Shown piece after piece: positions 9,957 through 19,461 of a DNA stretch of 64,000 nt; position 1 is the stretch's first letter; each line of letters begins with the position of its first letter. The position numbers were made by a program, and so were the translations under genes. This DNA comes from Saccharomycopsis crataegensis (taxonomy: Eukaryota; Ascomycota; Saccharomycetes; Ascoideales; Saccharomycopsidaceae), in contig NW_027043838.1 in assembly GCF_037102585.1 (NCBI RefSeq), positions 1,178,001-1,242,000 of the forward strand, in the 5' to 3' direction. The notes under the pieces were generated by a model. That model ran no database searches. It worked only from the letters and a program-made list of their open reading frames with translations, and was not told where the DNA came from.

Positions 9957-10442
9957 ATGATTGGTACATTAGGTCTTAAGTCCGTTGCTTTGAGAAGCGG
10001 ATCTCTCAATGCTGTGAGATACTTCAGAACCGTTGCCCCAGCATGTTCTGAATACGTGAAACAAGGGAAAGATGCCGACCCTTTGTTGGGCGGTTATCCA
10101 CCTATCCAAACTGATTTATATTTCAACAGAGACCCATACAAGAAGTATGACGATCAACAAAATAGAAGAAACTTTGACGAACCATTGGATCCAGAAGATG
10201 ATATGAAAAACATGTGGTCTCCAGATTATTATCAACCAGTCAGTGACTTGACTGCTTTGAAATACAATGGTATTTTCTTTGGATCCTTGATCACCATCGG
10301 TACCGTCCTCTATTTTTTCTTCTATCCTGAGAAACCAGCCGTCCCAAGAAACTACCCACATGGTGGTTTGGCTAAAGCATTGGGTGCCGGTAATGAAGAA
10401 GAAGCCAAGTTCTTACACGCCAGAGTGGATAAGACTGCCTAA
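9957..10442 (+). CDS. Mitochondrial complex I subunit, NDUFB8/ASHI family
   Basis: 161 aa. An accessory subunit of the proton-pumping NADH:ubiquinone oxidoreductase membrane arm. The N-terminus is a mitochondrial presequence (about MIGTLGLKSVALRSGSLNAV, positive and hydroxylated). The mature part has the family pattern DPLLGGYPP near residue 40, an acidic region (DEPLDPEDDMKNMWSPDYY), one membrane helix (GIFFGSLITIGTVLYFFFY) and a short C-terminal tail with PRNYPHGGL. An open frame extends upstream to 9771, but it crosses a poly-T tract and encodes no plausible protein, so I start at the ATG at 9957. Its presence shows this yeast retains complex I, unlike Saccharomyces. Confidence 0.88.
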   Translation: MIGTLGLKSVALRSGSLNAVRYFRTVAPACSEYVKQGKDADPLLGGYPPIQTDLYFNRDPYKKYDDQQNRRNFDEPLDPEDDMKNMWSPDYYQPVSDLTALKYNGIFFGSLITIGTVLYFFFYPEKPAVPRNYPHGGLAKALGAGNEEEAKFLHARVDKTA

Positions 10443-10821
10443 TAGTTATATGTCTGATGAAATTGGAACCATAAGATACAACTAATATCAATAAGCCAGT
10501 CAAAACAGGAAAAAAAAAAAAGAATCAATGTTTCCTTCAAGTTGGAACGAAACATTGTATATTTTAGCATTTGTGATCACAGATTCACAGTATCAATAAT
10601 ATTTGGTCTCTAATGATTATAACGACCAAATATCTCTCTCTTTCTCTCATAATCTCCCACTTCAGAATCTTGGTCATGCACCAAAGACATCATCATAGCT
10701 AATTTTTTTTAAAAATTCGTCCCCTTTATTTTGTATATCATATCAATATTACGTTTGCCACATTACTTTAACGCTACAATGCAAGTAAACCGGAAAACTA
10801 AAATTCATTAGATAACATTCA
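10443..10821. other. Convergent intergenic, NDUFB8/BRR1
   Basis: AT-rich 3' flanks of two convergent genes with an A12 tract near 10510-10521. No other feature seen. Confidence 0.6.
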
Positions 10822-11628
10822 TCATAAGTATAGATCTTTCTGACCATAGATATCATAAACTATGGCGATTATTATATCGCATGTTAACTTACTTTCTTTA
10901 TCTTGTAGTTTCTTATTCTTCTTGAAAAAAATCATCTTCTTCGATACCTCTCTTAACTCGTAGACGTCATTGTATTCAAGCACATCTGATAATCGTAAAA
11001 ATAAGGCAGGAGTCCATAATTTCATGTGGCCTTTCATAGATTTATCAACTAGCTTTTTCATATATATTATTAATTTGAGAATAGTGGCTTGGGGTAGCAA
11101 AACTAGCAAATACTTTGAAGGCTTATTGTTGATCATAAATGCTCTCCAGCCAGTGAAATTTTCTGGAAGCTTTTCAACATCAATATCTTTAGTTTTATCT
11201 TCGCCACATTCATCGATTCCTTCTTCTTCTTCTTCTTCTTCCTCTTTTCCATCATCATTTTCATATTCTGCTTTCTGCTTTTTGAAGTCCTCTATAAACG
11301 ATGTTCTCCACTGATCAGATTCATATTTAGATTGCAGTGTTTCTTGGTCATTTACGTCCTCTTTTTCATCACTAGTAGGTGTGTCCACTTTAGAAATAGT
11401 GTCAACATTATCATCATCACCAAGCTCCAATGTCTCTGTTGAGGGTTTTTTTTCTTCTTCTAATTCACTAAACTTTCTTTTTACCTTTCGCGTGAAGAAG
11501 ATTTGATCACCTTTCTCCAGTTCCTGCTTCACTGCAGATAGATACGATGAGACATCCGAATAAAACCCATTTTCATCAAATATTGGGACCTTCAATTCAA
11601 ATGGTAAAGCTTGTTTCTGAGAGTCCAT
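10822..11628 (-). CDS. BRR1: snRNP assembly factor, Brr1/Gemin2 (SIP1) family
   Basis: 268 aa. Brr1 is the yeast Gemin2-type protein that helps snRNP biogenesis. The N-terminal half is acidic and low in complexity, with a run of eight Glu near residue 135. The C-terminal half carries the conserved block: LPENFTGWRAFM, then WTPALFLRLSDVLEYNDVYE and a terminal IVYDIYGQKDLYL resembling the end of Gemin2. Sequence divergence in this family is high, so the call leans on gene order too: TFB4 and BRR1 are neighbours in S. cerevisiae (YPR056W, YPR057W) and here they are separated only by the YPR063C-type gene. The open frame continues upstream to 11670 without an ATG; the first ATG is at 11628. Confidence 0.68.
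   Translation of the reverse strand: MDSQKQALPFELKVPIFDENGFYSDVSSYLSAVKQELEKGDQIFFTRKVKRKFSELEEEKKPSTETLELGDDDNVDTISKVDTPTSDEKEDVNDQETLQSKYESDQWRTSFIEDFKKQKAEYENDDGKEEEEEEEEGIDECGEDKTKDIDVEKLPENFTGWRAFMINNKPSKYLLVLLPQATILKLIIYMKKLVDKSMKGHMKLWTPALFLRLSDVLEYNDVYELREVSKKMIFFKKNKKLQDKESKLTCDIIIAIVYDIYGQKDLYL
11217..11244 (+). repeat. CTT microsatellite encoding a Glu run
   Basis: Near-pure TTC/CTT triplets on the plus strand encode the poly-Glu tract of the Brr1-like protein. Length variation between strains would be expected but in frame. Confidence 0.7.
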
Positions 11629-11890
11629 GCCTGATGGTATTTTCTTTGTGTCTTTAAAGAAACCAGTCACTCAATGAAATATATATATATATATATACAA
11701 AAATTAACTGCTCTTCCCCATCGCCATGTCCCGATGAGAACAAAATAAAAATAAAATTATCGAAAAATATGATCACGTGTTGATAATGAAATCGATGTTG
11801 AAAATTGATCGAAATCCACGAATAAGCGGCTGACTCCACCCTTTATCCGCTCAATTGTAATACTCAAAAATTAAGGGATATCGTGTCAAA

Positions 11891-12434
11891 ATGGGTGCCT
11901 CTGTTATTCGTGAAGATCTTGTGGTGAAGTATGTGATTCTTTTTTCATCTTTCTGTTAGAAAAGAATAACACTGTCTGTCAGGCGAAAGATTTTGGCGTG
12001 ATTATTAAATTATACTAACAATTCTAATTCTAGATACACCCACGTCCCTCCTGAGGCCAGAAACCCAGCTACTGGTATGATGGCCCAAACTATGCCAATG
12101 GCCTCTATGTTTATGAGAAATAAAATGATGAGTTGGGCTTCTTTCTGCATTTGTGTCCAACATTACATGAACTTCCGTAATGTTAAACTTTCTGAAGATG
12201 CGAATTCTCCACTTATGAGTCTTATTCTTGCTACTATTGGTCTTGTTACTGCTTACATTGATGTATGTATTGATTTTTTTCATAATTATAGCATTGACTT
12301 CGAATTTTTTTGATACTAACAGTTTTTAGATTCTTGTGCCAACTCCTCAGATTAAGAAAAAGGCTGCAGAAACCGTTGCTGACGCCGTTACTTCTGTTGT
12401 TGCCACTGCGGTAGAGACTGCTACTGGTATTTAA
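11891..12434 (+). CDS. Asterix/WDR83OS-family ER protein (YPR063C type), two introns
   Basis: Spliced gene, 123 aa. Exons 11891-11928, 12034-12262 and 12330-12434. Donors are GTATGT and GTATGT; branch points TACTAAC at 12013-12019 and 12314-12320; acceptors TTCTAG and TTTTAG. The product includes PPEARNPATGMMAQTMPMAS, two hydrophobic segments and the motif KLSEDANSPLMSLILATIGL, which matches the SSED...MMSSFMLSIS region of animal Asterix, a subunit of the PAT complex that helps insert multipass membrane proteins in the ER. S. cerevisiae YPR063C, also intron-containing, lies in the same chromosomal neighbourhood as TFB4 and BRR1. The Ala/Val-rich C-terminus in exon 3 looks lineage-specific. 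Confidence 0.82.
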
Positions 12435-12619
12435 AAGGTTATTTGTTTTAGCTTTTAATGAATTGTATTTCTTTTCCCCGTTTTGTTTTGATATAATTTA
12501 AGTTTTACATTGTAGTCAATGGCTTTGTTTTCTGCTTCTGTCTTCTTCACTTGAAAACAGACACAAAAAAGACACGTCTATTATAGTATAAGTACACAAA
12601 ATGGGAAACAGGATTGTAT

Positions 12620-13705
12620 CTATTTTGGCTGAGGAGTACCAGCAGGGGTCGGTGTGGCATTTGGTGTTTCGCTATTCCCGTTGGCTACAACCTTCCTTTT
12701 AACGAACGGCTTGCGCGCAAGTTTTTCCAAAGCTTGTGGATCGAAAGTACTTTCACAAGTTGGACATTTCTTGTCACTTGGAATCATGCTCAACACACAC
12801 AAGCACACAGAGCAAACATAACCTATATCCACGATGTTACCGGTTATAAAGCATGATGCCCTAAAGTCGATGTTATTATTGACAGGTAACGCCACATAGT
12901 TTCTGATCGACGGATCAATGAAAAAAACTGTAGTGAGATATTGTATTAAACCATTTGGATTAGTTATTAGTAAATAGATCCCGCCCGTTACATCGGCTGC
13001 TTGTTGTAGAAAAGTTGAATCATTGCCTAGTTTGCATACATCGATAGGTATTCTCATACCTTGGGCTGCAAAAATACTGTTCATCGTCGGGATGTATGAC
13101 ATCGTCTGATCACCACCCACACTCGCTACTAATATTCTTGAATTCATCGTGATACCTTCACGTACCTGTCGCATTCTATTGATGAAAGTTAACGCCATAG
13201 ATATCGCACCAGGGACCGTGGATTTAAATTTGGAGTTATCGGCCACCGTATCATTGAACAATTGTTCAAGTTTCTCAAACACTGATTCGTCCATGAGTTT
13301 AAACTGTCGATAAATGTTCTTATTCTTCAAATACTGTCTCTTATCATCAATCACATCGGGGGTAGGGGAGGTCGATTTATTCGAGACGCTGTTCGGTGAG
13401 TGAGAATCCATCTTGGGAGGATTGGTATCATTCTTTAGTACGTTTGGGTCTGGAAAGAGAAACTGAGCCTTTCCTGAATGCGCAGCAATGACAATAACTT
13501 CATTAGAATTATTTATGGCTAGATGCGCATTCATGGCGACAATCAATGACTCTATTACTGATTTCAACTCCGTCTGTTGTTGCAATGGTACCCAAAAAAG
13601 TGGATTCGTCTCTATTACCACCGCCAACAACGAAGGGGTATCTTCAGTAGCATGGGAGGCAGCACCAGGGGCCTGGGCTATCGTTGTATCAGCTATAGCG
13701 TCCAT
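12620..13705 (-). CDS. TFB4: TFIIH core subunit Tfb4 (p34)
   Basis: 361 aa. A subunit of the TFIIH core used in transcription initiation and nucleotide excision repair; it pairs with Ssl1. Residues ~25-285 form the von Willebrand A-like fold typical of p34 (SLLAVVIETNPLFW at the N-terminus, AHLAINNSNEVIVIA, RILVASVGGDQ, DVCKLGNDSTFLQQAADVTGG). The C-terminal zinc-binding part carries CSVCLCVLSM...CPTC-type cysteines, followed by a short Thr/Pro tail. An insertion around residues 80-125 (DPNVLKNDTNPPKMDSHSPN) is longer than usual and Ser/Pro-rich. Length is near the family norm (about 340 aa). Confidence 0.93.
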   Translation of the reverse strand: MDAIADTTIAQAPGAASHATEDTPSLLAVVIETNPLFWVPLQQQTELKSVIESLIVAMNAHLAINNSNEVIVIAAHSGKAQFLFPDPNVLKNDTNPPKMDSHSPNSVSNKSTSPTPDVIDDKRQYLKNKNIYRQFKLMDESVFEKLEQLFNDTVADNSKFKSTVPGAISMALTFINRMRQVREGITMNSRILVASVGGDQTMSYIPTMNSIFAAQGMRIPIDVCKLGNDSTFLQQAADVTGGIYLLITNPNGLIQYLTTVFFIDPSIRNYVALPVNNNIDFRASCFITGNIVDIGYVCSVCLCVLSMIPSDKKCPTCESTFDPQALEKLARKPFVKRKVVANGNSETPNATPTPAGTPQPK

Positions 13706-13860
13706 GTTCCGAATATATTTTGATTTGATGCTCTGTAGAGTAGAAGTTATACAGAAGCTACTATAATTTTTCTATAGTTTTTGAGAATTTTATCTGTATG
13801 CTAAAAGACCCGTGCATATGGTATATTATATCGTAACAAAAAAATATCTATATATGTCAA

Positions 13861-15936
13861 TCAGTATTCAGAATACACAGAATCAAGAAGAAAATCGACA
13901 TCTAATCCCGAGAGTCTCAAATCTGCAACCTGTTTCTTAGTGATATCAATACAAGTTTTGTGGATTGGAGAGCCATACTTAACATCAAAAAGTTGCTTTT
14001 TTAACAAATCAGCTTGCTTCTTGACCTCCTCGGTACACCATTTAACGATATCACTGGAATATTCTGGCTCCGGAAACGCTTCTTTAAATAACACAGTGGT
14101 TGCCTTGATAATTTGAAATCTAATTATAGAAACTTGTGTGATATAGTCTGGCAAATCTCCTTCGAAATCTACCTCTTCGACAAGCTTGAGAATTAATTGA
14201 CTTCTGGCCAAAAGCAAGTTTTCTTTTGCTACAGACGTCATGTCAAGAGTTCTCAAAAAGAAAATGAATTCACTGACATCCTCAGTACTGTTCAATTCAT
14301 CGTTAATCTCGAATACCAAAGCAGTCTCCAATTGACTCTTTCTCTGATCTAGTTTCATTTTCAAAACATCAAGCAAAATCATTGCTTCTTCTGACGAATC
14401 ACTTGAATCAGCAATTTTAATTTCTTTCTTTCGCTGGACTATATTGTCATCACAAAGCTTTACTAATTCAACTGCCTCGCCAAACTTGTGATGAGCAATA
14501 TTAATATCTATTTCATCAATCATATCATCAATATCTCTTAAGTTCCTCATAATTGCAGAATTGTCAATATTCAAAGTTCTGGTATGCATTCTTGCACTCA
14601 AAGCTTGAAGCAAACCAGAATCCCTCTTTCCAGACTTCTCACTCGCTGACAATATCGAAATAGAGTCTCTCAATCTTCTTTGCTTTTGTGATTCTTGTTC
14701 GGTAATATCTCTCAATTGCGATTGAGCTTTCTTAAACGCCGATACGATCTTTATATATTGATCCTTTCTGTTGGTTTGATAAATGTAACTGGACCCATGA
14801 TATTTAAAATTCAATGTGCTATGAGAATCGCTTTTATTTTGACTTTTAACTTCGGGAATCTCGATCATTTTTACTTCTCTAATTTGCCAACACTGTTCCG
14901 CCACCAATTTTGATCTCGCTTGCCCCTGGTTATTTCTTCTTGTTTTACTAGTAGCAATCATTACATGATCATTCAACACGAATAAGTGGCATGAATGTAA
15001 AGGTTTCCAAGTCGCTGCATTCAATTCAAACCATCGGCCACTTTCTGCTAACACATGTCTTGAGGGATTTGCCGTCAAAAACTTTTGGGCACCTTCGACA
15101 TGTTTGAAAAGATTATTCAACTCATCTACCCACCTCTTCTCCAATATCATGATGCTACTTCTATCTCTTCTTCCTCCTCCTCTTTGGCCTGGACCAGCCG
15201 GAACTGCTAACGATGAAAGATCATTTCTCGAGGCATTTTTTTCATTACTTGCGGTTTGAAGTCGCGATTCTGCAGTTTCCTTCATTTGAAGAGTGATTTC
15301 TTGCAAAGTGTTGATGGTACTTTTCAAAGTCTTTAATTCGGAATCAGTGCTATTCAAATCATTAGAAACAATCAAAATCTTCTCGTAACTCTTATTAACA
15401 TTGTTTTTGATATCTTCATCTATCTTTTCTTCTAGTGTAATCAACCTTGTGGTAAAACTGTCAACATCGGCGGCTTTAGCCTGTTGTAATTTAGTAATTA
15501 CAAATCTATGAGCATCGAAATCTGGATCGGCCAATGGCGCAGAAAAACTACCAGCCTTGTTTCTTCCTTTAGGCTGTCCAGTTCTGGTCTCATATTTTTG
15601 AGCAGAGTCCCCATGATTACCACTGAGATCAATATTGGATCCACTGGCCATTGAGGCTTCACCATCCCCATGTTCTGCAATCATTGCCATGGCAGAAGAC
15701 GGTAAAGATGGCATGCCAGCAAAATCAGGAGTGATTGCTCCTTCTACTTTCATTGACAAACGTCTCTTGATCTTTTGTTTATCATGGCTAGGTATTTTTG
15801 GAATCCCCAAATTATTGTTATTTTGCCCAGGCGCTTCAAGGTTGGCATATGGATTAGCTGGTCCTTTACCATTGAATTTTCTCCAGTCACCAACTGGAGC
15901 TCTACTTTTTCTAAGAGAAGCATTCCCAGCACTCAT
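13861..15936 (-). CDS. EXO84: Exocyst subunit Exo84
   Basis: 691 aa. Part of the octameric exocyst that tethers secretory vesicles at the plasma membrane. A basic, disordered N-terminus is followed by a helical region (residues ~140-250), a PH-like domain (about 270-405, including WFELNAATWKPLHSCHLFVL) and the C-terminal helical bundle containing RTLNIDNSAIMRNLRDIDDM. The open frame runs two codons further upstream but without ATG; the first ATG is at 15936. It is divergent from SIF2 and close to FES1, the same arrangement as YBR101C-YBR102C-YBR103W in S. cerevisiae. Confidence 0.93.
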   Translation of the reverse strand: MSAGNASLRKSRAPVGDWRKFNGKGPANPYANLEAPGQNNNNLGIPKIPSHDKQKIKRRLSMKVEGAITPDFAGMPSLPSSAMAMIAEHGDGEASMASGSNIDLSGNHGDSAQKYETRTGQPKGRNKAGSFSAPLADPDFDAHRFVITKLQQAKAADVDSFTTRLITLEEKIDEDIKNNVNKSYEKILIVSNDLNSTDSELKTLKSTINTLQEITLQMKETAESRLQTASNEKNASRNDLSSLAVPAGPGQRGGGRRDRSSIMILEKRWVDELNNLFKHVEGAQKFLTANPSRHVLAESGRWFELNAATWKPLHSCHLFVLNDHVMIATSKTRRNNQGQARSKLVAEQCWQIREVKMIEIPEVKSQNKSDSHSTLNFKYHGSSYIYQTNRKDQYIKIVSAFKKAQSQLRDITEQESQKQRRLRDSISILSASEKSGKRDSGLLQALSARMHTRTLNIDNSAIMRNLRDIDDMIDEIDINIAHHKFGEAVELVKLCDDNIVQRKKEIKIADSSDSSEEAMILLDVLKMKLDQRKSQLETALVFEINDELNSTEDVSEFIFFLRTLDMTSVAKENLLLARSQLILKLVEEVDFEGDLPDYITQVSIIRFQIIKATTVLFKEAFPEPEYSSDIVKWCTEEVKKQADLLKKQLFDVKYGSPIHKTCIDITKKQVADLRLSGLDVDFLLDSVYSEY

Positions 15937-16283
15937 TTTCAATTGCAGTTGATTTTGAAGAACTTATTTGATAGCAATTAATGATAAAAGGAAAGTTCCA
16001 CAGTTTCCAGCTGTTCTTCTTCTGTATGTATGTAGCCAGATCAAAATCATATCCGTTTACTGACTTTCACGAGGTTCGGCTGCATGGTGTGCGGATGTTC
16101 CAAAAATAATATAGAAAATTGAAAAAAGTACCAAATTTACTTGCCTTTCTTCCTGTCACTGGGACAATTAGCTGATGCTTTTCCTTCTTCCTGGACGATT
16201 GAAGAAGTTACTTTTGAATTAATAGACTTTCGTGTTTCCATTTCCATCAATTCGAAATTGGTATATAAAAAACAAAGCGCTCA
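15937..16283. promoter_or_regulatory. Divergent promoter EXO84 / SIF2
   Basis: 347 bp between two divergent starts. A TATATAAA sequence at about 16261-16269 lies only ~20 nt before the SIF2 ATG. No strong factor site is recognised. Confidence 0.5.
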
Positions 16284-17939
16284 ATGTCCGTGACCAGTGA
16301 GGAGTTGAATTATCTCATTTGGAGATATTTACAGGAAGCTGGCCATGAAGTAACGGCGTTTGCTTTGCAAGATGAAACTAAAGTTCATAAACTAGATGAA
16401 AGGTTTGGAAGTAGAGTAAATATCGGCTGTCTTGTTGATTTGGTTCAAAAGGGTATACTATTTACGGAAGACGAAAACTTAGTGAATGAGAAAGGGCAAT
16501 TAAAATCAAAGGAAGAACTACAGAAATCTTTCTCGTTATTCGGAGCTATAGAGAATGATAAGAATGAAAAAATCGAATTCAAGGGGAGATTTGCGTTAGC
16601 GGGGGATGAGGAGGGTCATGAGATGACCGAAGATGAAGGAAAAGAAACTGAAAAGGATTCCGAAATGAAGGATGCAGATGTCAAAGAGAAGAAGGCATCA
16701 TCGATACTAAATGAAAAGGAAATTCCAGAGCAAGAAAAGGAAGAAGAGTTCGTTAAAGTCCTCGAGAAGTCTTACACGTTTAAAGCAAGTGTTGCAACCA
16801 GTTGGAACCCACAGCTGTCAAAAGTCTTGTCACTCGGAGAACACGACTCGACCGCGGAGATTAAAGTGTTGGGAGGTGACGAGCCTTCGAACACTGTGAC
16901 GTTAATTCATCCTCTAAGTCTAGCCGCTGATTTTTCCATAAATTCCAAGTCACATAAAGAGGAAATAACGGCAGTTTCGTGGGCACCAAAAGGCCATTAT
17001 CTATTAACTGCGTCTGAGAATGGGGAATTGAGATTATGGACCGCCGAGGGAAAACTAAGAAATGTATTAACTTTACACCATCTGCCAATATTGTCGATCA
17101 AATGGAATCAGGATAGCACATATATATTGACACTAGACCTGCAAAACAACGTTATTGTATGGAACACCGCTACCGGCAGCGCGATTCAGCATATTGATCA
17201 AGAATTGTTGAAATCACTAACATCGAATCCTCATAACACAAACCAAGAAAGTGGGATATTAGGCAGTGATTGCACTTGGATTAATAATACCAAATTCGCG
17301 ATTCCCGGTATTGATGGAACGATTGTCTTATTCCAATTGAATGACAAGACCCCAATAGGATATCTCTTTGGCCATACCATGTCAATTGGATGTTTGTCTT
17401 ATAACAGCAAACTTCATTTGCTAGCCAGTGGCTCGGATGATGCCAGCATCAGGATATGGAAGAGCAACTCATCGTCGAGTGTTCAAACTCTTTTAGGTCA
17501 TGACCAAGGAATTGTGAGTATTGATTGGTTAGAATTGGCTAGTGATAATAATACGCCGCTATTGTTAAGTAGTTCTTTGGATGGGTCAGTAAAATTATGG
17601 AATGTGTACAGTGGTGCTTTGTTACTCTCGAACTTCATGGATGGAATTCCAATTTACGAGGCATCGCTATCGCCAAACAAAAAGTGGTTTGCCGTTGCCA
17701 CTGAGGAAGGGGTTGTTTCAATATTTGATGTGACCCTGGAGAATTTAACAAAGATTATTCAAAGAAGAGAACTGATGAATTCAGTGGGGCATTTGAAAAC
17801 CCTTGCCCAGTACCAACCAGAGGCATCGAACGAAAATGATAGTAACTTTGTGACCAGCATATCATGGAATTGTGACTCTAAACTACTCTGTGTAGCTTAT
17901 AACAAATCAGAAACCGTGGTAATTGATTGGGGATTATAA
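16284..17939 (+). CDS. SIF2: Set3 complex WD40 subunit Sif2 (TBL1 family)
   Basis: 551 aa. A scaffold of the Set3C histone deacetylase complex, which represses meiotic genes. Residues 5-37 are a LisH dimerisation motif (EELNYLIWRYLQEAGHEVTA), followed by an acidic Glu/Lys linker (about 110-155) and a WD40 propeller from ~160 to the end, with several blades closed by LWT, VWN, IWK and LWN. A WD-repeat position (codon 267, CTG) that is usually Ala or Gly in this family is relevant to the CTG-decoding question. Neighbour order with EXO84 and FES1 supports the assignment. Confidence 0.92.
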   Translation: MSVTSEELNYLIWRYLQEAGHEVTAFALQDETKVHKLDERFGSRVNIGCLVDLVQKGILFTEDENLVNEKGQLKSKEELQKSFSLFGAIENDKNEKIEFKGRFALAGDEEGHEMTEDEGKETEKDSEMKDADVKEKKASSILNEKEIPEQEKEEEFVKVLEKSYTFKASVATSWNPQLSKVLSLGEHDSTAEIKVLGGDEPSNTVTLIHPLSLAADFSINSKSHKEEITAVSWAPKGHYLLTASENGELRLWTAEGKLRNVLTLHHLPILSIKWNQDSTYILTLDLQNNVIVWNTATGSAIQHIDQELLKSLTSNPHNTNQESGILGSDCTWINNTKFAIPGIDGTIVLFQLNDKTPIGYLFGHTMSIGCLSYNSKLHLLASGSDDASIRIWKSNSSSSVQTLLGHDQGIVSIDWLELASDNNTPLLLSSSLDGSVKLWNVYSGALLLSNFMDGIPIYEASLSPNKKWFAVATEEGVVSIFDVTLENLTKIIQRRELMNSVGHLKTLAQYQPEASNENDSNFVTSISWNCDSKLLCVAYNKSETVVIDWGL

Positions 17940-18338
17940 GACATGTGCTCTTGAACTATTTGTGTATTATTAGACCAGTGTAACATATATATATATATAT
18001 TTTTTTTCAGTTGTTTCAAATATAGTATCTTTACAAGAAAATAATATTATAATTATATTTTATTTTAAAATTTTATCTTGTTTCGTTATCTTTTCAATCG
18101 GGGAGTCAATTTTATCTTATTTTTTTTTTGTGTATCTGTAGTGTTATTTCAATGGATTTTTCCAGAACGTGCTAGAAGTTTTTTTGTTTTTTTTATTTTT
18201 TTTTTTTTTTTGCAGGAAAATTTTTATATATATATTGAGCCTTTCTAGACTTGCTTTATCTGCCCATCACAAAGTATCTGAGATATCATTTACGTTTTTT
18301 TAAAAAAAATAAAGCTCAACAGAATATATATAAATAAT
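17940..18338 (+). promoter_or_regulatory. FES1 promoter with heat-shock element
   Basis: Contains TA repeats (17985-18000), several T tracts and, at 18160-18177, TTCCAGAACGTGCTAGAA, which reads TTC-nn-GAA-nn-TGC-nn-GAA: three of four Hsf1 half-sites perfect, about 160 nt before the ATG. Fes1 is a chaperone cofactor and a known Hsf1 target in S. cerevisiae. Confidence 0.62.
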
Positions 18339-19040
18339 ATGGAAAAATTGCTTCAGTGGTCCATTGCCGGTGCTAATGGTGATAAGGACACTTTGAATAA
18401 GATTGGTGGCCCAGACAATAAAGCCATTGCCGAACTTCTTGGAATGGCGGGCCCTGATGAACCAACATTGATGGTCGAGGCAATGAGAGTGATCACCAAC
18501 CCAGAAGCCGAACTCGAGGCTAAAGAAATTGCTTTTGATAATTTCGAAATGTTGTCGGAAAACTTGGACAATGCTAACAATATTGAAAACTTGAAGCTTT
18601 GGGAACCGTTAGTGGAACAACTTAAAGCAGAAGAAGAGCTTTTGCAAAGATACGCTGCCTCAGTGATTGGCACTGCCACCCAGAATAATCAAAAGACCCA
18701 AGAAGATTTGCTCAAGTACCAACACTCTATGGATTATCTTTTGAATATTTTGAATGACCAGCAGGCGGGAGAACCACTCAAGATGAAGTGTCTCTACGCC
18801 CTTTCAAACTTCATAAGGCATAATGAAAAAGGTTACACATTGTTCAAAGAAAAGAACGGATGGCATGTCATTGACAAAGTTGTTTCTGGAAAACAGCTAA
18901 GTGCTAAATTCAACCTTAGGTTATCGTCGTTGATGACTTCGATCATGTCTACTGGACCATCTGACGAAAAAAAGACTCACATTGAGAAATTGTTCCCAAG
19001 TGAAAAGGCTCAGGAAATTTTAAAATCATATGAACACTAA
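18339..19040 (+). CDS. FES1: Hsp70 nucleotide exchange factor Fes1 (HspBP1 family)
   Basis: 233 aa. Fes1 releases ADP from cytosolic Ssa-type Hsp70 and steers misfolded protein to ubiquitin-dependent degradation. The N-terminus MEKLLQWSIAGANGD is the conserved Fes1 start, with ALSNFIRHNEKG as a typical armadillo-type block near residue 160. Armadillo-like helices fill the rest. The protein is shorter than S. cerevisiae Fes1 (about 290 aa), ending soon after the core. A nuclear splice-variant tail, described in some yeasts, is not seen. Confidence 0.92.
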   Translation: MEKLLQWSIAGANGDKDTLNKIGGPDNKAIAELLGMAGPDEPTLMVEAMRVITNPEAELEAKEIAFDNFEMLSENLDNANNIENLKLWEPLVEQLKAEEELLQRYAASVIGTATQNNQKTQEDLLKYQHSMDYLLNILNDQQAGEPLKMKCLYALSNFIRHNEKGYTLFKEKNGWHVIDKVVSGKQLSAKFNLRLSSLMTSIMSTGPSDEKKTHIEKLFPSEKAQEILKSYEH

Positions 19041-19461
19041 TATTGAATAATGGTTTATAGTATTATATTTATGTAAATTACTGATACTAAGTAAATTAGA
19101 ATCAAATGTTATGAGACACGACCTTGAAAAACTTCTGTAGTCTACAGTCCAATTGAGGACTTCTTGATTTATTGATCAAAATATTTTGATCAATAACCTT
19201 AAAAGCGCCTCCACATCTCCCTTTTATTTAGCTCTCGTAAACAATATCTACAAAAAAAATCATTGCAAGTGAAGAATTCTGGTCTTCCAGGCATCAATTA
19301 ACAGATGCCAAAATCTTGAATGAGTAAAACCACATAGCTTAACAGCACCCTCCGAAGAATTAAAAAAAAAAGAAAAACAGAGAATAATAAAATAAAACTA
19401 GGCAAATATAAATGCAACTTCTAATAAAATGACTATGTATATTATGGATGCGAGATCCACA
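19041..19461. other. Convergent intergenic, FES1/SulP transporter
   Basis: AT-rich 3' flanks. A palindromic ATTGATCAAAATATTTTGATCAAT-like sequence at about 19171-19195 could form a hairpin. Nothing else recognised. Confidence 0.5.
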
